Assembly: GCF_006970445.1 (NCBI RefSeq)
Contig: NZ_CP033877.1
Coordinates: 1,124,750-1,188,749 of the forward strand
DNA length: 64,000 nucleotides
Reading direction: 5' to 3'
Source of the DNA: Stenotrophomonas maltophilia
GTDB taxonomy: Bacteria; Pseudomonadota; Gammaproteobacteria; Xanthomonadales; Xanthomonadaceae
The translations under genes and the position numbers were made by a program. Below the pieces are notes generated by a model. That model made no database searches. It had not been told where the DNA came from and was given only the letters and a program-made list of their open reading frames with translations. This document shows, in pieces, positions 7,029 through 15,370 of this stretch; the first letter of the stretch is position 1, and every line of letters starts with the position of its first letter.

Positions 7029-9623
7029 ATGTCAGCTTCCCCCCTTGTCGATCGTTGGATCGTACTGAAGTTCGGCGGCACTTCGGTGTCGCGTCGTCAC
7101 CGCTGGGACACGATCGGGAAGCTGGCGAAAAAACGCGCGGAAGAGACCGGCTCGCGCGTGCTGGTGGTGGTGTCGGCGCTGTCCGGGGTCACCAACGAAC
7201 TGACCGCGATCGCCGATGGCGCGCCGGACAGCCGTGATCGCGTGGCGGCGCTGGTCGAGCGCCACGAGGGCTTCCTGGCCGAGCTGGGCCTGGGCCGCGA
7301 GGTGCTGGCCGAGCGCCTGGCGGCGCTGCAGGGCCTGCTCGATGATGCGCGGGCGGCCACCCGTCCGCTGGATTGGCAGGCCGAAGTGCTGGGCCAGGGC
7401 GAGCTGCTGTCCTCCACCCTGGGCGCAGCCTACCTGCACGCTTCGGGCCTGGACATGGGCTGGATGGACGCGCGCCAGTGGCTGGACGCGATGCCGCCGC
7501 AGCCGAACCAGAGCGACTGGTCGCAGCGCCTGTCGGTGAACTGCCAGTGGCGTGCCGATGCGGAGTGGATGCAGCGCTTCCGCGCGCAGCCGACCCGCCT
7601 GCTGATCACCCAGGGCTTCATTTCGCGGCATGCCGATGGCGGTACCGCCATCCTCGGCCGTGGTGGCTCGGATACCTCGGCGGCGTACTTCGGTGCGCTG
7701 CTGGGCGCCAGCCGCGTGGAGATCTGGACCGATGTACCGGGCATGTTCAGTGCGAATCCGCGCGACGTGCCCGACGCGCGCCTGCTGACCCGGCTGGACT
7801 ATTACGAGGCGCAGGAAATCGCCACCACCGGCGCCAAGGTGCTGCATCCGCGCTCGATCAAGCCGTGCCGCGATGCCGGCGTGCCGATGGCCATCCTCGA
7901 TACCGAGCGCCCTGAACTGCCGGGCACCAGCATCGATGGCAGCGCTGCGCTGGTGCCGGGCGTAAAGGCGATCAGCCGCCGCAACGGCATCGTGCTGGTG
8001 TCGATGGAAGGCATCGGCATGTGGCAGCAGGTCGGCTTCCTGGCCGATGTGTTCAACCTGTTCAAGAAGCATGGCCTGTCGGTGGACCTGATCGGTTCGG
8101 CCGAGACCAACGTCACCGTGTCGCTGGACCCGTCCGAGAACCTGGTCAACACCGATGTGCTGGCCGCGCTGTCGGCCGACCTGTCGCAGATCTGCAAGGT
8201 GAAGGTGATCGTGCCGTGCGCGGCGATCACCCTGGTTGGTCGTGGCATGCGTTCGCTGCTGCACAAGCTGTCGGACGTGTGGGCCACCTTCGGCCGCGAG
8301 CGCGTGCACATGATCTCGCAGTCGTCCAACGACCTGAACCTGACCTTCGTCATCGACGAGGCCGATGCCGATGGCCTGCTGCCGATCCTGCACGCCGAGC
8401 TGATCGACAGCGGCGCGATGCCGGTGGAAGAGACGGAAGTGTTCGGCCCGCGCTGGCGCGAGATTGCCGGCACCGTGCGCCCGCGTGGCACGCCGTGGTG
8501 GCGGGGCCAGCGTGCGCACCTGCTGCAGCTGGCCGATGCCGGTACGCCGCGCTACGTCTACCACCTGCCGACGGTGCGCGCCCGCGCCCGTGCGCTGGCC
8601 GCGATCAAGCCGATCGACCAGCGCTACTACGCGATCAAGGCCAACAGCCACCCGGCCATCCTGCAGCTGCTGGAAGCCGAGGGCTTCGGCCTGGAATGCG
8701 TGTCGCACGGCGAGCTGAAGCATGTGTTCCAGCACCTGCCGGAACTGTCGCCCAAACGCGTGCTGTTCACCCCCAGCTTCTGCCCGCGCAGCGAGTACGA
8801 GGCGGCGTTCGCGCTCGGCGTGACCGTGACGGTCGACAACGTCGAGGCACTGCAACGCTGGCCGGACCTGTTCCGCAACCGCGAGCTGTGGCTGCGCGTC
8901 GATCTCGGCCGTGGCGAAGGCCACCATGCCAAGGTCCGTACCGGCGGCAAGGACTCCAAGTTCGGCCTGCCGATCGCCCGCGTCGACGAGTTCGTGCGCG
9001 CGGCCACCGATCTGGGCAGCCGCGTGGTCGGCCTGCATGCGCACCTCGGCAGCGGTGTCGAGACCGCGCAGCACTGGCGCCTGATGTGCGATGAACTGGC
9101 CGGTTTCGCCCGCCGCATCGGCAGCGTGCAGACCATCGACATCGGTGGTGGCCTGCCGATTCCGTATTCCGCCGAGGACGAACCGTTCGACCTGGATGCC
9201 TGGGCTGAGGGCCTGGCCGAGGTCAAGGCACTGCACCCGGCGTTCCGGCTGGCGATCGAGCCGGGCCGCTACCTGGTGGCCGAGTCCGGCGTGCTGCTGA
9301 CCCATGTCACCCAGGTGGTGGAAAAGGAGGGCGTGCGCCGCGTCGGCCTGGATGCCGGCATGAACGCACTGATGCGCCCGGCCCTGTACGACGCCTGGCA
9401 CGACATCGAGAACCTCAGCCGCCAGGGTGGGTATGCCGAGGCGGCATTCGATGTGGTCGGCCCGATCTGCGAATCCAGCGATGTGTTCGGCAAGCGCCGC
9501 AAGCTGCCGGTGTCGACCGCGCCGGACGACGTGATGCTGATCGCCGATGCCGGCGCCTACGGCTATTCGATGGCCAACACCTACAACCAGCGGATGCTGC
9601 CGCGCGAAGACGTGATCGAATGA
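7029..9623 (+). CDS. lysAC: Bifunctional aspartate kinase / diaminopimelate decarboxylase
   Basis: An 864-residue fusion covering the first and last steps of lysine synthesis. The N-terminal half is an aspartate kinase: KFGGTS at 14-19, GRGGSDTSAAYFGALLGASRVEIWTDVPG around 210-240, then two ACT regulatory repeats (about 315-465). The C-terminal half (about 485-864) is a fold-III PLP diaminopimelate decarboxylase: PLP lysine Lys537 in YYAIKAN, HLGSG, the IDIGGGLP phosphate-binding loop, EPGRYLV, and CESSDVFGK near the end. Both active sites look intact. This fusion is established in Xanthomonadaceae. The ACT repeats imply feedback control; I see no lysine riboswitch in the short leader. Confidence 0.95.
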   Translation: MSASPLVDRWIVLKFGGTSVSRRHRWDTIGKLAKKRAEETGSRVLVVVSALSGVTNELTAIADGAPDSRDRVAALVERHEGFLAELGLGREVLAERLAALQGLLDDARAATRPLDWQAEVLGQGELLSSTLGAAYLHASGLDMGWMDARQWLDAMPPQPNQSDWSQRLSVNCQWRADAEWMQRFRAQPTRLLITQGFISRHADGGTAILGRGGSDTSAAYFGALLGASRVEIWTDVPGMFSANPRDVPDARLLTRLDYYEAQEIATTGAKVLHPRSIKPCRDAGVPMAILDTERPELPGTSIDGSAALVPGVKAISRRNGIVLVSMEGIGMWQQVGFLADVFNLFKKHGLSVDLIGSAETNVTVSLDPSENLVNTDVLAALSADLSQICKVKVIVPCAAITLVGRGMRSLLHKLSDVWATFGRERVHMISQSSNDLNLTFVIDEADADGLLPILHAELIDSGAMPVEETEVFGPRWREIAGTVRPRGTPWWRGQRAHLLQLADAGTPRYVYHLPTVRARARALAAIKPIDQRYYAIKANSHPAILQLLEAEGFGLECVSHGELKHVFQHLPELSPKRVLFTPSFCPRSEYEAAFALGVTVTVDNVEALQRWPDLFRNRELWLRVDLGRGEGHHAKVRTGGKDSKFGLPIARVDEFVRAATDLGSRVVGLHAHLGSGVETAQHWRLMCDELAGFARRIGSVQTIDIGGGLPIPYSAEDEPFDLDAWAEGLAEVKALHPAFRLAIEPGRYLVAESGVLLTHVTQVVEKEGVRRVGLDAGMNALMRPALYDAWHDIENLSRQGGYAEAAFDVVGPICESSDVFGKRRKLPVSTAPDDVMLIADAGAYGYSMANTYNQRMLPREDVIE

Positions 9624-9699
9624 TCGCCGCGCGCGCCCTGCACCCGCCCACCGACACGCCCCGCGCCATCGCGCGGGCCCGTGCCTGACCGGATACACC

Positions 9700-11052
9700 A
9701 TGACTGCTTTCGACAAACACCAGGTTTCCCGCTTCCGCTTCGTCCGCTGCGAATTCGCCGCGGAGACCGGCGTGGCCAAGCTGGTCTATGCCTTTGATGA
9801 CGGCCCGGAGATGGTGGAAACCATCACCGTTCCGGGCGCCCCGTTCGTGCTGGACGAGGCGCGTACCGCCGCCGTGCAGCGCGCGCTGCAGCTGCTGCAC
9901 CTGATCGCCGGTGTCAGCTACTACAAGGCGGGCGTGCCGGAGACGGTCAGCATAGACAGCTACGCCATCGATGCCGATACCGCTGCGTTGGTGGAGACGG
10001 TCTACCTCAACGGCCTGGGCGAATTTGCCTACCGCAACGGTCTGAACCTGCGCGGGCGCTTCCGCCTGCCGGTGCAGGGCGAAGCGGTGCAGGCGCCGGT
10101 GCTGGGCCTGCAGCCGCACGCGCTGGTGGCGATCGGCGGCGGCAAGGATTCGCTGGTCAGCATCGAAGCGCTGCGCCGTGCCGGCGTGGACGAGACGGTG
10201 ACCTGGATCGGCGGTTCGCAGCTGATCCGCGCCTGTGCCGAGCGTACCGCCCTGCCGACGCTGAACCTGGGTCGCGCGCTGGCGCCGGAACTGTTCGAGC
10301 TCAACCGCCAGGGCGCCTGGAACGGCCATATCCCGGTCACCGCGGTGAACTCGGCGATCATGGTGCTGGCCGCGCTGCTGCAGGGCGTGGACCAGGTGGT
10401 GTTCTCCAATGAGCGTTCGGCCAGTTACGGCAGCCAGATTCCGGGCACCGGCGAAGTGAACCACCAGTGGTCCAAGGGCTGGGCGTTCGAGCAGGCGTTC
10501 GGCAGCCATGTGCAGACGCACGTGGCGGCGGACCTGCAGTACTACTCGCTGCTGCGCCCGATGTCCGAGCTGGCGGTGGCCCGCCAGTTCGCCAAGACCG
10601 ATTTCTACGACGCGCACTTCTCCAGCTGCAACCGCAACTTCCACATCCTCGGCGAGCGCCCTGTGAACCGCTGGTGCGGCGTCTGCCCGAAGTGCCATTT
10701 CGTGTTCCTGGCGCTGGCCCCGTTCATGCCCAAGACGCGCCTGGTGCGCATCTTCGGCCGCAACCTGCTGGACGATGCCGAGCAGGCCGGTGGCTTCGAT
10801 GCGCTGCTGGAATTCCAGGACCACAAGCCGTTCGAGTGCGTGGGCGAAGGCCGCGAATCGCGTGCGGCGATGGCGACCCTGGCGCAGCGCCCGGAGTGGA
10901 AGGAAGACGTGCTGGTGAAGCGCTTCTGCAATGAGATCCAGCCGCAGCTGGATGCCGCCGAACTGGAACTGGCACCGCTGCTGCAGCTGCAGGGCGAGCA
11001 CCGCGTTCCGGCTGCGCTGTGGGAACGGGTGCGTGAAGATTTCGAAGCTTGA
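9700..11052 (+). CDS. murL: MurL, UDP-MurNAc-L-Ala-L-Glu epimerase
   Basis: A 450-residue protein beginning [35 protein letters not shown]. It holds an ATP-pyrophosphatase-like motif [16 protein letters not shown] (about 143-158) and a cysteine-rich stretch [34 protein letters not shown] (about 308-341). This matches MurL, described from Xanthomonas oryzae, which epimerises the terminal L-Glu of UDP-MurNAc-L-Ala-L-Glu to D-Glu in an ATP-dependent reaction. It replaces the supply of D-Glu by glutamate racemase. The next gene, encoding the partner ligase MurD2, overlaps its end by 20 bp, so the two are translationally coupled. Confidence 0.92.
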   Translation: MTAFDKHQVSRFRFVRCEFAAETGVAKLVYAFDDGPEMVETITVPGAPFVLDEARTAAVQRALQLLHLIAGVSYYKAGVPETVSIDSYAIDADTAALVETVYLNGLGEFAYRNGLNLRGRFRLPVQGEAVQAPVLGLQPHALVAIGGGKDSLVSIEALRRAGVDETVTWIGGSQLIRACAERTALPTLNLGRALAPELFELNRQGAWNGHIPVTAVNSAIMVLAALLQGVDQVVFSNERSASYGSQIPGTGEVNHQWSKGWAFEQAFGSHVQTHVAADLQYYSLLRPMSELAVARQFAKTDFYDAHFSSCNRNFHILGERPVNRWCGVCPKCHFVFLALAPFMPKTRLVRIFGRNLLDDAEQAGGFDALLEFQDHKPFECVGEGRESRAAMATLAQRPEWKEDVLVKRFCNEIQPQLDAAELELAPLLQLQGEHRVPAALWERVREDFEA

Positions 11053-12442
11053 AGGAAAGCGCGTTGCGCTGTGGGGCTGGGGCCGTGAGGGCCGCGCCGC
11101 GTTTGCGGTACTGCGTGAGCGCCTGCCCACGCTGCCGCTGAGCCTGTTCTGCCCGGCGGCCGAAGTCGAGGCCGCACGCGTGGAAACACAGGGCGCGCTG
11201 GACGTGCGTGGCGAGCCTTCCGCTGAAGCGCTGGCCGCGTTTGACGTGGTGATCAAATCGCCCGGCATCAGTCCCTACCAGCCGATCGCGCTGGCGGCTG
11301 CAGGGCAGGGCACCAGCTTCATCGGTGGCACCGCGCTGTGGTTCGCCGAACACGCGACCGACGATGGCATCGTGCACGACATCGTGTGCGTGACCGGCAC
11401 CAAGGGCAAGAGCACCACCACCGCGCTGGTCGCGCACCTGCTACGCGCGGCCGGCCACCGCACCGGCCTGGTCGGCAATATCGGCCTGCCGCTGCTGGAA
11501 GTGCTGGACCCGCAACCCGCACCCGAGTACTGGGCGGTGGAACTGTCCAGTTACCAGACCGGCGAAGTGGCGCGCAGTGGCGCCCATCCGCAGGTGGCGG
11601 TGGTGCTGAACCTGTTCCCGGAGCATCTGGACTGGCACGGCAGCGAACAGCGCTATATCGAGGACAAGCTGCGGCTGGTGACTGAAGCCGCGCCGCGCAT
11701 CGCTGTGCTCAATGCCGCCGATCCGCACCTGGCCGCGCTGTCGCTGCCCGACAGCGAGGTGATCTGGTTCAACCAGCCGCAGGGCTGGCACATGCGCGAC
11801 GATGTCGTGCACCGGGGCGAGCAGGCGGTGTTCGATACCCGAAACACGCCGCTGCCCGGTCGCCACAACCGCGGCAATCTGTGCGCGGTGCTGGCCGCGC
11901 TGGAAGCGCTGGGGCTGGACGCGGTGGCGCTGGCACCGGCGGTGCAGGATTTCCGACCCCTGCCGAACCGCCTGCAGCGCATCGGCGTGGCCGATGGCCT
12001 GACTTACGTCAACGATTCGATCAGCACCACGCCGCATGCCAGCCTGGCGGCGCTGGAGTGCTTCGCCGGACAGCGCATCGCGTTGCTGGTCGGCGGGCAT
12101 GACCGTGGCTTGGACTGGACCGATTTCATGCAGCACATGGCGCACGATGTGCCTCCGGTGGAGATCGTGACCATGGGCAGCAACGGCCCGCGCATCCACG
12201 CGATGCTGCAGCCGCTGGCTGATGGCGGCCGCTTCGGCCTGCATGCGGCCGCTGACCTGCCCGAAGCGATGGCGCTGGCACGTGTCGCGCTGGGCGCGCA
12301 GGGTGGGGTGGTGCTGCTGTCGCCGGGCGCGCCGAGCTTCGGCGCTTACCGTGACTACGTGGCGCGTGGCCGTCATTTCGCCGAGCTGGCCGGGTTTGAC
12401 CCGGACAGCATCAGCGCGATTCCGGGCCTGGGCATCGTTTGA
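11033..12442 (+). CDS. murD2: MurD2, UDP-MurNAc-L-Ala--L-Glu ligase
   Basis: A 469-residue Mur ligase. N-terminal Rossmann-like domain ([18 protein letters not shown]), ATP loop GTKGKSTTT at about 122-130, central SSYQTGE and [21 protein letters not shown]-terminal domain with [28 protein letters not shown] and [12 protein letters not shown]. In X. oryzae this MurD homologue adds L-Glu rather than D-Glu, and MurL then inverts it. The start is a GTG at 11033 inside the end of murL ([10 protein letters not shown] is the family start); the ATG-started longer frame is antisense-like in its first 34 codons. I infer L-Glu specificity from linkage to murL, not from residues. Confidence 0.9.
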   Translation: MKISKLEGKRVALWGWGREGRAAFAVLRERLPTLPLSLFCPAAEVEAARVETQGALDVRGEPSAEALAAFDVVIKSPGISPYQPIALAAAGQGTSFIGGTALWFAEHATDDGIVHDIVCVTGTKGKSTTTALVAHLLRAAGHRTGLVGNIGLPLLEVLDPQPAPEYWAVELSSYQTGEVARSGAHPQVAVVLNLFPEHLDWHGSEQRYIEDKLRLVTEAAPRIAVLNAADPHLAALSLPDSEVIWFNQPQGWHMRDDVVHRGEQAVFDTRNTPLPGRHNRGNLCAVLAALEALGLDAVALAPAVQDFRPLPNRLQRIGVADGLTYVNDSISTTPHASLAALECFAGQRIALLVGGHDRGLDWTDFMQHMAHDVPPVEIVTMGSNGPRIHAMLQPLADGGRFGLHAAADLPEAMALARVALGAQGGVVLLSPGAPSFGAYRDYVARGRHFAELAGFDPDSISAIPGLGIV

Positions 12443-12444
12443 AG

Positions 12445-12468
12445 GTAGTGCCGGCCGCTGGCCGGCAA
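12445..12468 (+). repeat. SMAG/REP element
   Basis: GTAGTGCCGGCCGCTGGCCGGCAA two bases after the murD2 stop codon. It is the likely 3' structure of the lysAC-murL-murD2 mRNA. Confidence 0.85.
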
Positions 12469-12482
12469 CCTCCGGAGAAATT

Positions 12483-12506
12483 CATCCGCGCATGGCGTGG
12501 ATCTAC
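12483..12506 (+). repeat. Half copy of the GCATGGCGTGGATCTAC repeat
   Basis: CATCCGCGCATGGCGTGGAT followed by CTAC. It matches each arm of the inverted pair at 17068-17131. It overlaps the stop codon of the SMI1-like gene on the other strand. Confidence 0.7.
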
Positions 12507-13090
12507 TGTTCCTCGTCGATGAACGCGTAGTCGCCGTCAATCAGCTGCTGCAGGTACGCATCGAAGCTGGGCGCGATGACTACGTAGCTGTCCGGATCGT
12601 GCAGGTAGCGCACCACCTGTCCAACCGTGCCACCCGGCGCCGGATCGAAATCCAGGTACAGCATCGAGGTGCCGCCGTTGTTCATGCAGTGCGAGAAGCA
12701 CAGGCGGCGGTTCATCGGCAGATCCGCGTCGATACCTTCACCCAGGATCTCCGGCTCGTCATCCAGCCACTCTTCGTAGATGGAACGAATGCTGTCGTCC
12801 CACTGCTGCTGGTCCTCGAAGATCTGCGCGACCGAGCGCAGGTAGTACGGGTAATCGCCCACATCTGAACCCAGCATCAGCACGCAGACCTCACCACCGG
12901 GATACTCGCGGAAATGGGTGCCATCCACGCGCGACAGCAGCGCGACCAGGCTGTCCGGCACCTGCGGCCACTGCGTGCGCAGGCGCTCCAGGTCTTCGGC
13001 GCTGGCGCCCTGCACATGGGCCCACTGAGGGGCATCATCGGCAGGCAGGCGAGGGATCAGGCCAGACAGAAAGCGATCAACAAGGTTCAT
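12503..13090 (-). CDS. SMI1/KNR4 family protein
   Basis: A 195-residue acidic protein with the SMI1/KNR4 (SUKH) signature: an N-terminal helix ending in LRTQWPQVPDSLVALLSRVDGTHFREYPGGEVCVLMLGSDVGDYPYYLRSVAQI, then LYLDFDPAPGGTVGQVVRYLHDPDSYVVIAPSFDAYLQQLIDGDYAF. Family knowledge: SUKH proteins are often immunity proteins of contact-dependent or polymorphic toxins, but solitary housekeeping-type members are common. No toxin adjoins it here. The start lies only 5 bp from a palindromic repeat, so no ribosome-binding site of its own is visible. Confidence 0.85.
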   Translation of the reverse strand: MNLVDRFLSGLIPRLPADDAPQWAHVQGASAEDLERLRTQWPQVPDSLVALLSRVDGTHFREYPGGEVCVLMLGSDVGDYPYYLRSVAQIFEDQQQWDDSIRSIYEEWLDDEPEILGEGIDADLPMNRRLCFSHCMNNGGTSMLYLDFDPAPGGTVGQVVRYLHDPDSYVVIAPSFDAYLQQLIDGDYAFIDEEQ

Positions 13091-13095
13091 GCGGC

Positions 13096-13208
13096 AAAAA
13101 GGGGACGGAGGGGATTAAGTCGTATCCAACCACACCTGCGTCACGTCGCCAATGCAGAATGCGACGCGGGAGGGGCGAATACGGCTTAATCCCCTCCGTC
13201 CCCTTTTT
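13096..13208. repeat. Palindromic element (GGGGACGGAGGG family), copy B
   Basis: A 30-bp left arm (13096-13125, starts AAAAAGGGGACGGAGGGG) and a right arm (13179-13208) that pair with a single mismatch around a 53-bp centre. The outer 25 bp matches copy A at 5998-6071, with one difference (GGGATT for GGAATT). It fills nearly all of the gap between two divergent genes. Confidence 0.88.
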
Positions 13209-13224
13209 CTTGCGGAGCAGGCGC

Positions 13225-14016
13225 ATGAATCGTTGGCGATGCGGTGTGGCGGTGATGCTGGGGCTGGCGGCGATGCCGGCGTGGGCGGCGATGAAGACGC
13301 AGCCGGTGGAGTGGAAACACCAGGGCACGAACTTCAGTGGCGTGCTGGTCTATGACGACGGCGACAACGACAAGCGCCCGGGCCTGGTGATGGTGCCGAA
13401 CTGGAAGGGTGTGAACGCATCGGCCATCGAGAAGGCCAAGCAGCTGGCCGGCGATGATTACGTGGTGCTGGTGGCCGACGTGTACGGCAAGGGCGTGCGG
13501 CCGAAGACCGACGCCGAGGCCGGGCCGGTGGCGACCAAGTTGCGCAATGACCGGTCGTTGCTTCGCGCACGAGCGCTGGAGGCGGTGAACGTGCTCAAGG
13601 CACAGGCCGGCAAGGCGCCGCTCGATGCCAGCCGGATCGGTGCGGTGGGCTTCTGCTTCGGTGGTACCACCGTGCTTGAACTGGCCCGCGCCGGTGCGCC
13701 GCTGGCCGGGGTGGTCAGCCTGCACGGTGGGCTGGGTTCGCCATTGCCGGCGCAGGCCGGTGGCAGCCATCCCTCGGTGCTGGTGCTCAACGGTGCCGAC
13801 GACAAGAGCGTGACTGCCGAGGACATCGGCAGCTTCCAGAAGGAAATGGACGCGGCCAAGGTGGACTGGGAGTTCACCAACTACAGCGGCGCAGTGCACT
13901 GCTTTGCCGAGCGCGATGCCAACAGCCCGCCGGGCTGTCAGTACAACGAGCGGGCAGCCAAGCGCGCGTGGAAGGCGCTGGATGAGTTCTTCGAGGAGCG
14001 CTTCGGGAAACGTTGA
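13225..14016 (+). CDS. Exported dienelactone hydrolase family protein
   Basis: A 263-residue alpha/beta hydrolase with a signal peptide (MNRWRCGVAVMLGLAAMPAWA, cleavage after residue 21). Nucleophile elbow GFCFGG at 142-147 with Cys144, acid Asp192 or 193 in VLNGADD, and His225 in SGAVHCF give the Cys-Asp-His triad of dienelactone hydrolases. It would act in the periplasm; the substrate is unknown (family members open lactones or act as esterases). The ATG at 13225 has GGAG 9 bp upstream. An upstream in-frame ATG at 13159 lies inside palindromic element B and is rejected. Confidence 0.88.
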   Translation: MNRWRCGVAVMLGLAAMPAWAAMKTQPVEWKHQGTNFSGVLVYDDGDNDKRPGLVMVPNWKGVNASAIEKAKQLAGDDYVVLVADVYGKGVRPKTDAEAGPVATKLRNDRSLLRARALEAVNVLKAQAGKAPLDASRIGAVGFCFGGTTVLELARAGAPLAGVVSLHGGLGSPLPAQAGGSHPSVLVLNGADDKSVTAEDIGSFQKEMDAAKVDWEFTNYSGAVHCFAERDANSPPGCQYNERAAKRAWKALDEFFEERFGKR

Positions 14017-14027
14017 CCCGTGCAGCG

Positions 14028-14103
14028 GTAGTGCCGGCCGCTGGTCGGCAACCTCATGATGCTGGCGATGTCATCGGGAATGCCGGCCAGCGGCCGGCAC
14101 TAC
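14028..14103. repeat. SMAG/REP inverted pair
   Basis: A top-strand GTAGTGCCGGCCGCTGGTCG unit at 14028 and a bottom-strand unit ending GGCCGGCACTAC at 14103, about 30 bp apart. It lies between the convergent hydrolase and polyprenyl synthase genes. Confidence 0.88.
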
Positions 14104-14129
14104 CGGATGCGGTCAATGCGATCGTTTCA

Positions 14130-14150
14130 GTGCCGACCAACGGTCGGCAC
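14130..14150. repeat. Short hairpin GTGCCGACC-AAC-GGTCGGCAC
   Basis: Perfect 9-bp arms with a 3-nt loop, 8 bp beyond the stop of the polyprenyl synthase gene. It resembles a SMAG sub-family without the GTAG head. It may act as its mRNA 3' end. Confidence 0.7.
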
Positions 14151-14157
14151 GCATCCA

Positions 14158-15156
14158 TCAATGCGAACGCTGCACCGCGTAGCGGGCCAGGCCGCGCAGC
14201 GCCGCCACGGCATCATTGTCGCCCAGGCCGTCCAGCGCGCGCTCGGCGGCTTCGGCATATTCCTCGGCACGCGCGCGGCTGTACTCCAGGCCGCCGGTGG
14301 CGCGGATCGCGGCCAGCACTTCCGGCATCGCCGAGGCATCGCCGTCCTGCACGATGGTACGCAGGCGCTCGCGGGTCGCGTCGTCGGAATGGGCCATGGC
14401 GTGGATCAGCGGCAGCGTGGCCTTGCCCTCGGCGAGGTCGTCGCCCAGGTTCTTGCCCAGCTCCTCGGCATTGGCCGAGTAGTCCAGCACGTCGTCGGCG
14501 ATCTGGAACGCGTAGCCCAGATGCATGCCGTAGTCGAACAGGGCCTGCTGGGTGGCTTCGTCCACGCCGCTGGCCAGTGCGCCCAGGCGGGTGCCGGCGG
14601 CGAACAGCACCGCGGTCTTGCGCTCGATCACGCGCAGGTAGGCGGCTTCGTCGGTATCCGGGTTGTGCACGTGCAGCAGCTGCAGCACTTCACCCTCGGC
14701 GATGCGGTTGGTGGCATCGGCCAGGATCTGCATCACCGACATGCGCTCCAGCTCGACCATCAGCTGGAAGCTGCGCGAGTACAGGAAGTCGCCGACCAGC
14801 ACGCTGGGCGCGTTGCCCCACAGCGCGTTGGCGGTGCTGCGGCCACGGCGCAGGCTGGATTCGTCCACCACGTCGTCGTGCAGCAGGGTGGAGGTGTGGA
14901 TGAACTCGATGATCGCCGCCAGCTGGTGGTGCTCCGGGCCGGCCTGGCCGACCGCATGGCCGGCCAGCATCACCAGCATCGGGCGCAGGCGTTTGCCGCC
15001 GGCGGAAATGATGTGGTCGGCGATCTGGTTGATCAGCACGACGTCCGAGGACAGCCGACGCCGGATCAGGGCGTCGACGGCGGCCATGTCGGCCGCGGCA
15101 AGCGACTGGATCTGGGGCAGGCCCAGGGCGGGACGGGTGTCTTCGGTGATGGTCAT
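14158..15156 (-). CDS. ispB: Octaprenyl (polyprenyl) diphosphate synthase
   Basis: A 332-residue trans-prenyltransferase with GGKRLRP (53-59), first Asp-rich motif DDVVD (94-98), second DDVLD (221-225), and the GLGDN...ALRGLARYAVQR tail of IspB-like enzymes. It elongates farnesyl diphosphate with isopentenyl diphosphate to make the isoprenoid side chain of ubiquinone (C40 in this group). Cytosolic or membrane-associated homodimer. The start at 15156 gives MTITEDTRPALGLPQIQSLAAADMAAVDALI, a normal family length. Chain length cannot be proved from sequence. Confidence 0.93.
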   Translation of the reverse strand: MTITEDTRPALGLPQIQSLAAADMAAVDALIRRRLSSDVVLINQIADHIISAGGKRLRPMLVMLAGHAVGQAGPEHHQLAAIIEFIHTSTLLHDDVVDESSLRRGRSTANALWGNAPSVLVGDFLYSRSFQLMVELERMSVMQILADATNRIAEGEVLQLLHVHNPDTDEAAYLRVIERKTAVLFAAGTRLGALASGVDEATQQALFDYGMHLGYAFQIADDVLDYSANAEELGKNLGDDLAEGKATLPLIHAMAHSDDATRERLRTIVQDGDASAMPEVLAAIRATGGLEYSRARAEEYAEAAERALDGLGDNDAVAALRGLARYAVQRSH

Positions 15157-15261
15157 GCGATCAGGCTTTCAGGCTCACCGCCGATTATAGGCGCTGGCCG
15201 TGAATTCGGGCGCAAACCGGGCTGGCCGGCGTTCCCGGCCCCGCAAACGCTGCTGCCTGCG

Positions 15262-15275
15262 TGAATACGTATGCA
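15262..15275. promoter_or_regulatory. LacI-type operator TGAATACGTATGCA, site 1
   Basis: A near-palindrome centred on ACGT, 96 bp upstream of the GH13 glucosidase start. The identical 14-mer occurs at 22354 and in reverse complement at 20102, each in a promoter region of the maltodextrin locus. The shape and central step are typical of LacI-family operators. Confidence 0.8.
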
Positions 15276-15370
15276 GGTTGCGCCATGCCCGCGGGGCCGC
15301 CGCTAAGCTTGCCGGATCAGGTTTTCAGCCCGCTGCCGGCGGGTCCCGCATGCCCGGAGGGGGGCTGTCG

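Noticed and set aside
7032..9779. 915-codon open frame on the minus strand across lysAC
   Set aside because: Antisense shadow. Composition (His/Gln/Arg-rich) is non-protein-like and the sense strand encodes a fully recognisable fusion enzyme.
13159..13224. Upstream start of the hydrolase inside palindromic element B
   Set aside because: The extra residues come from repeat sequence and would mask a clear signal peptide starting at 13225.
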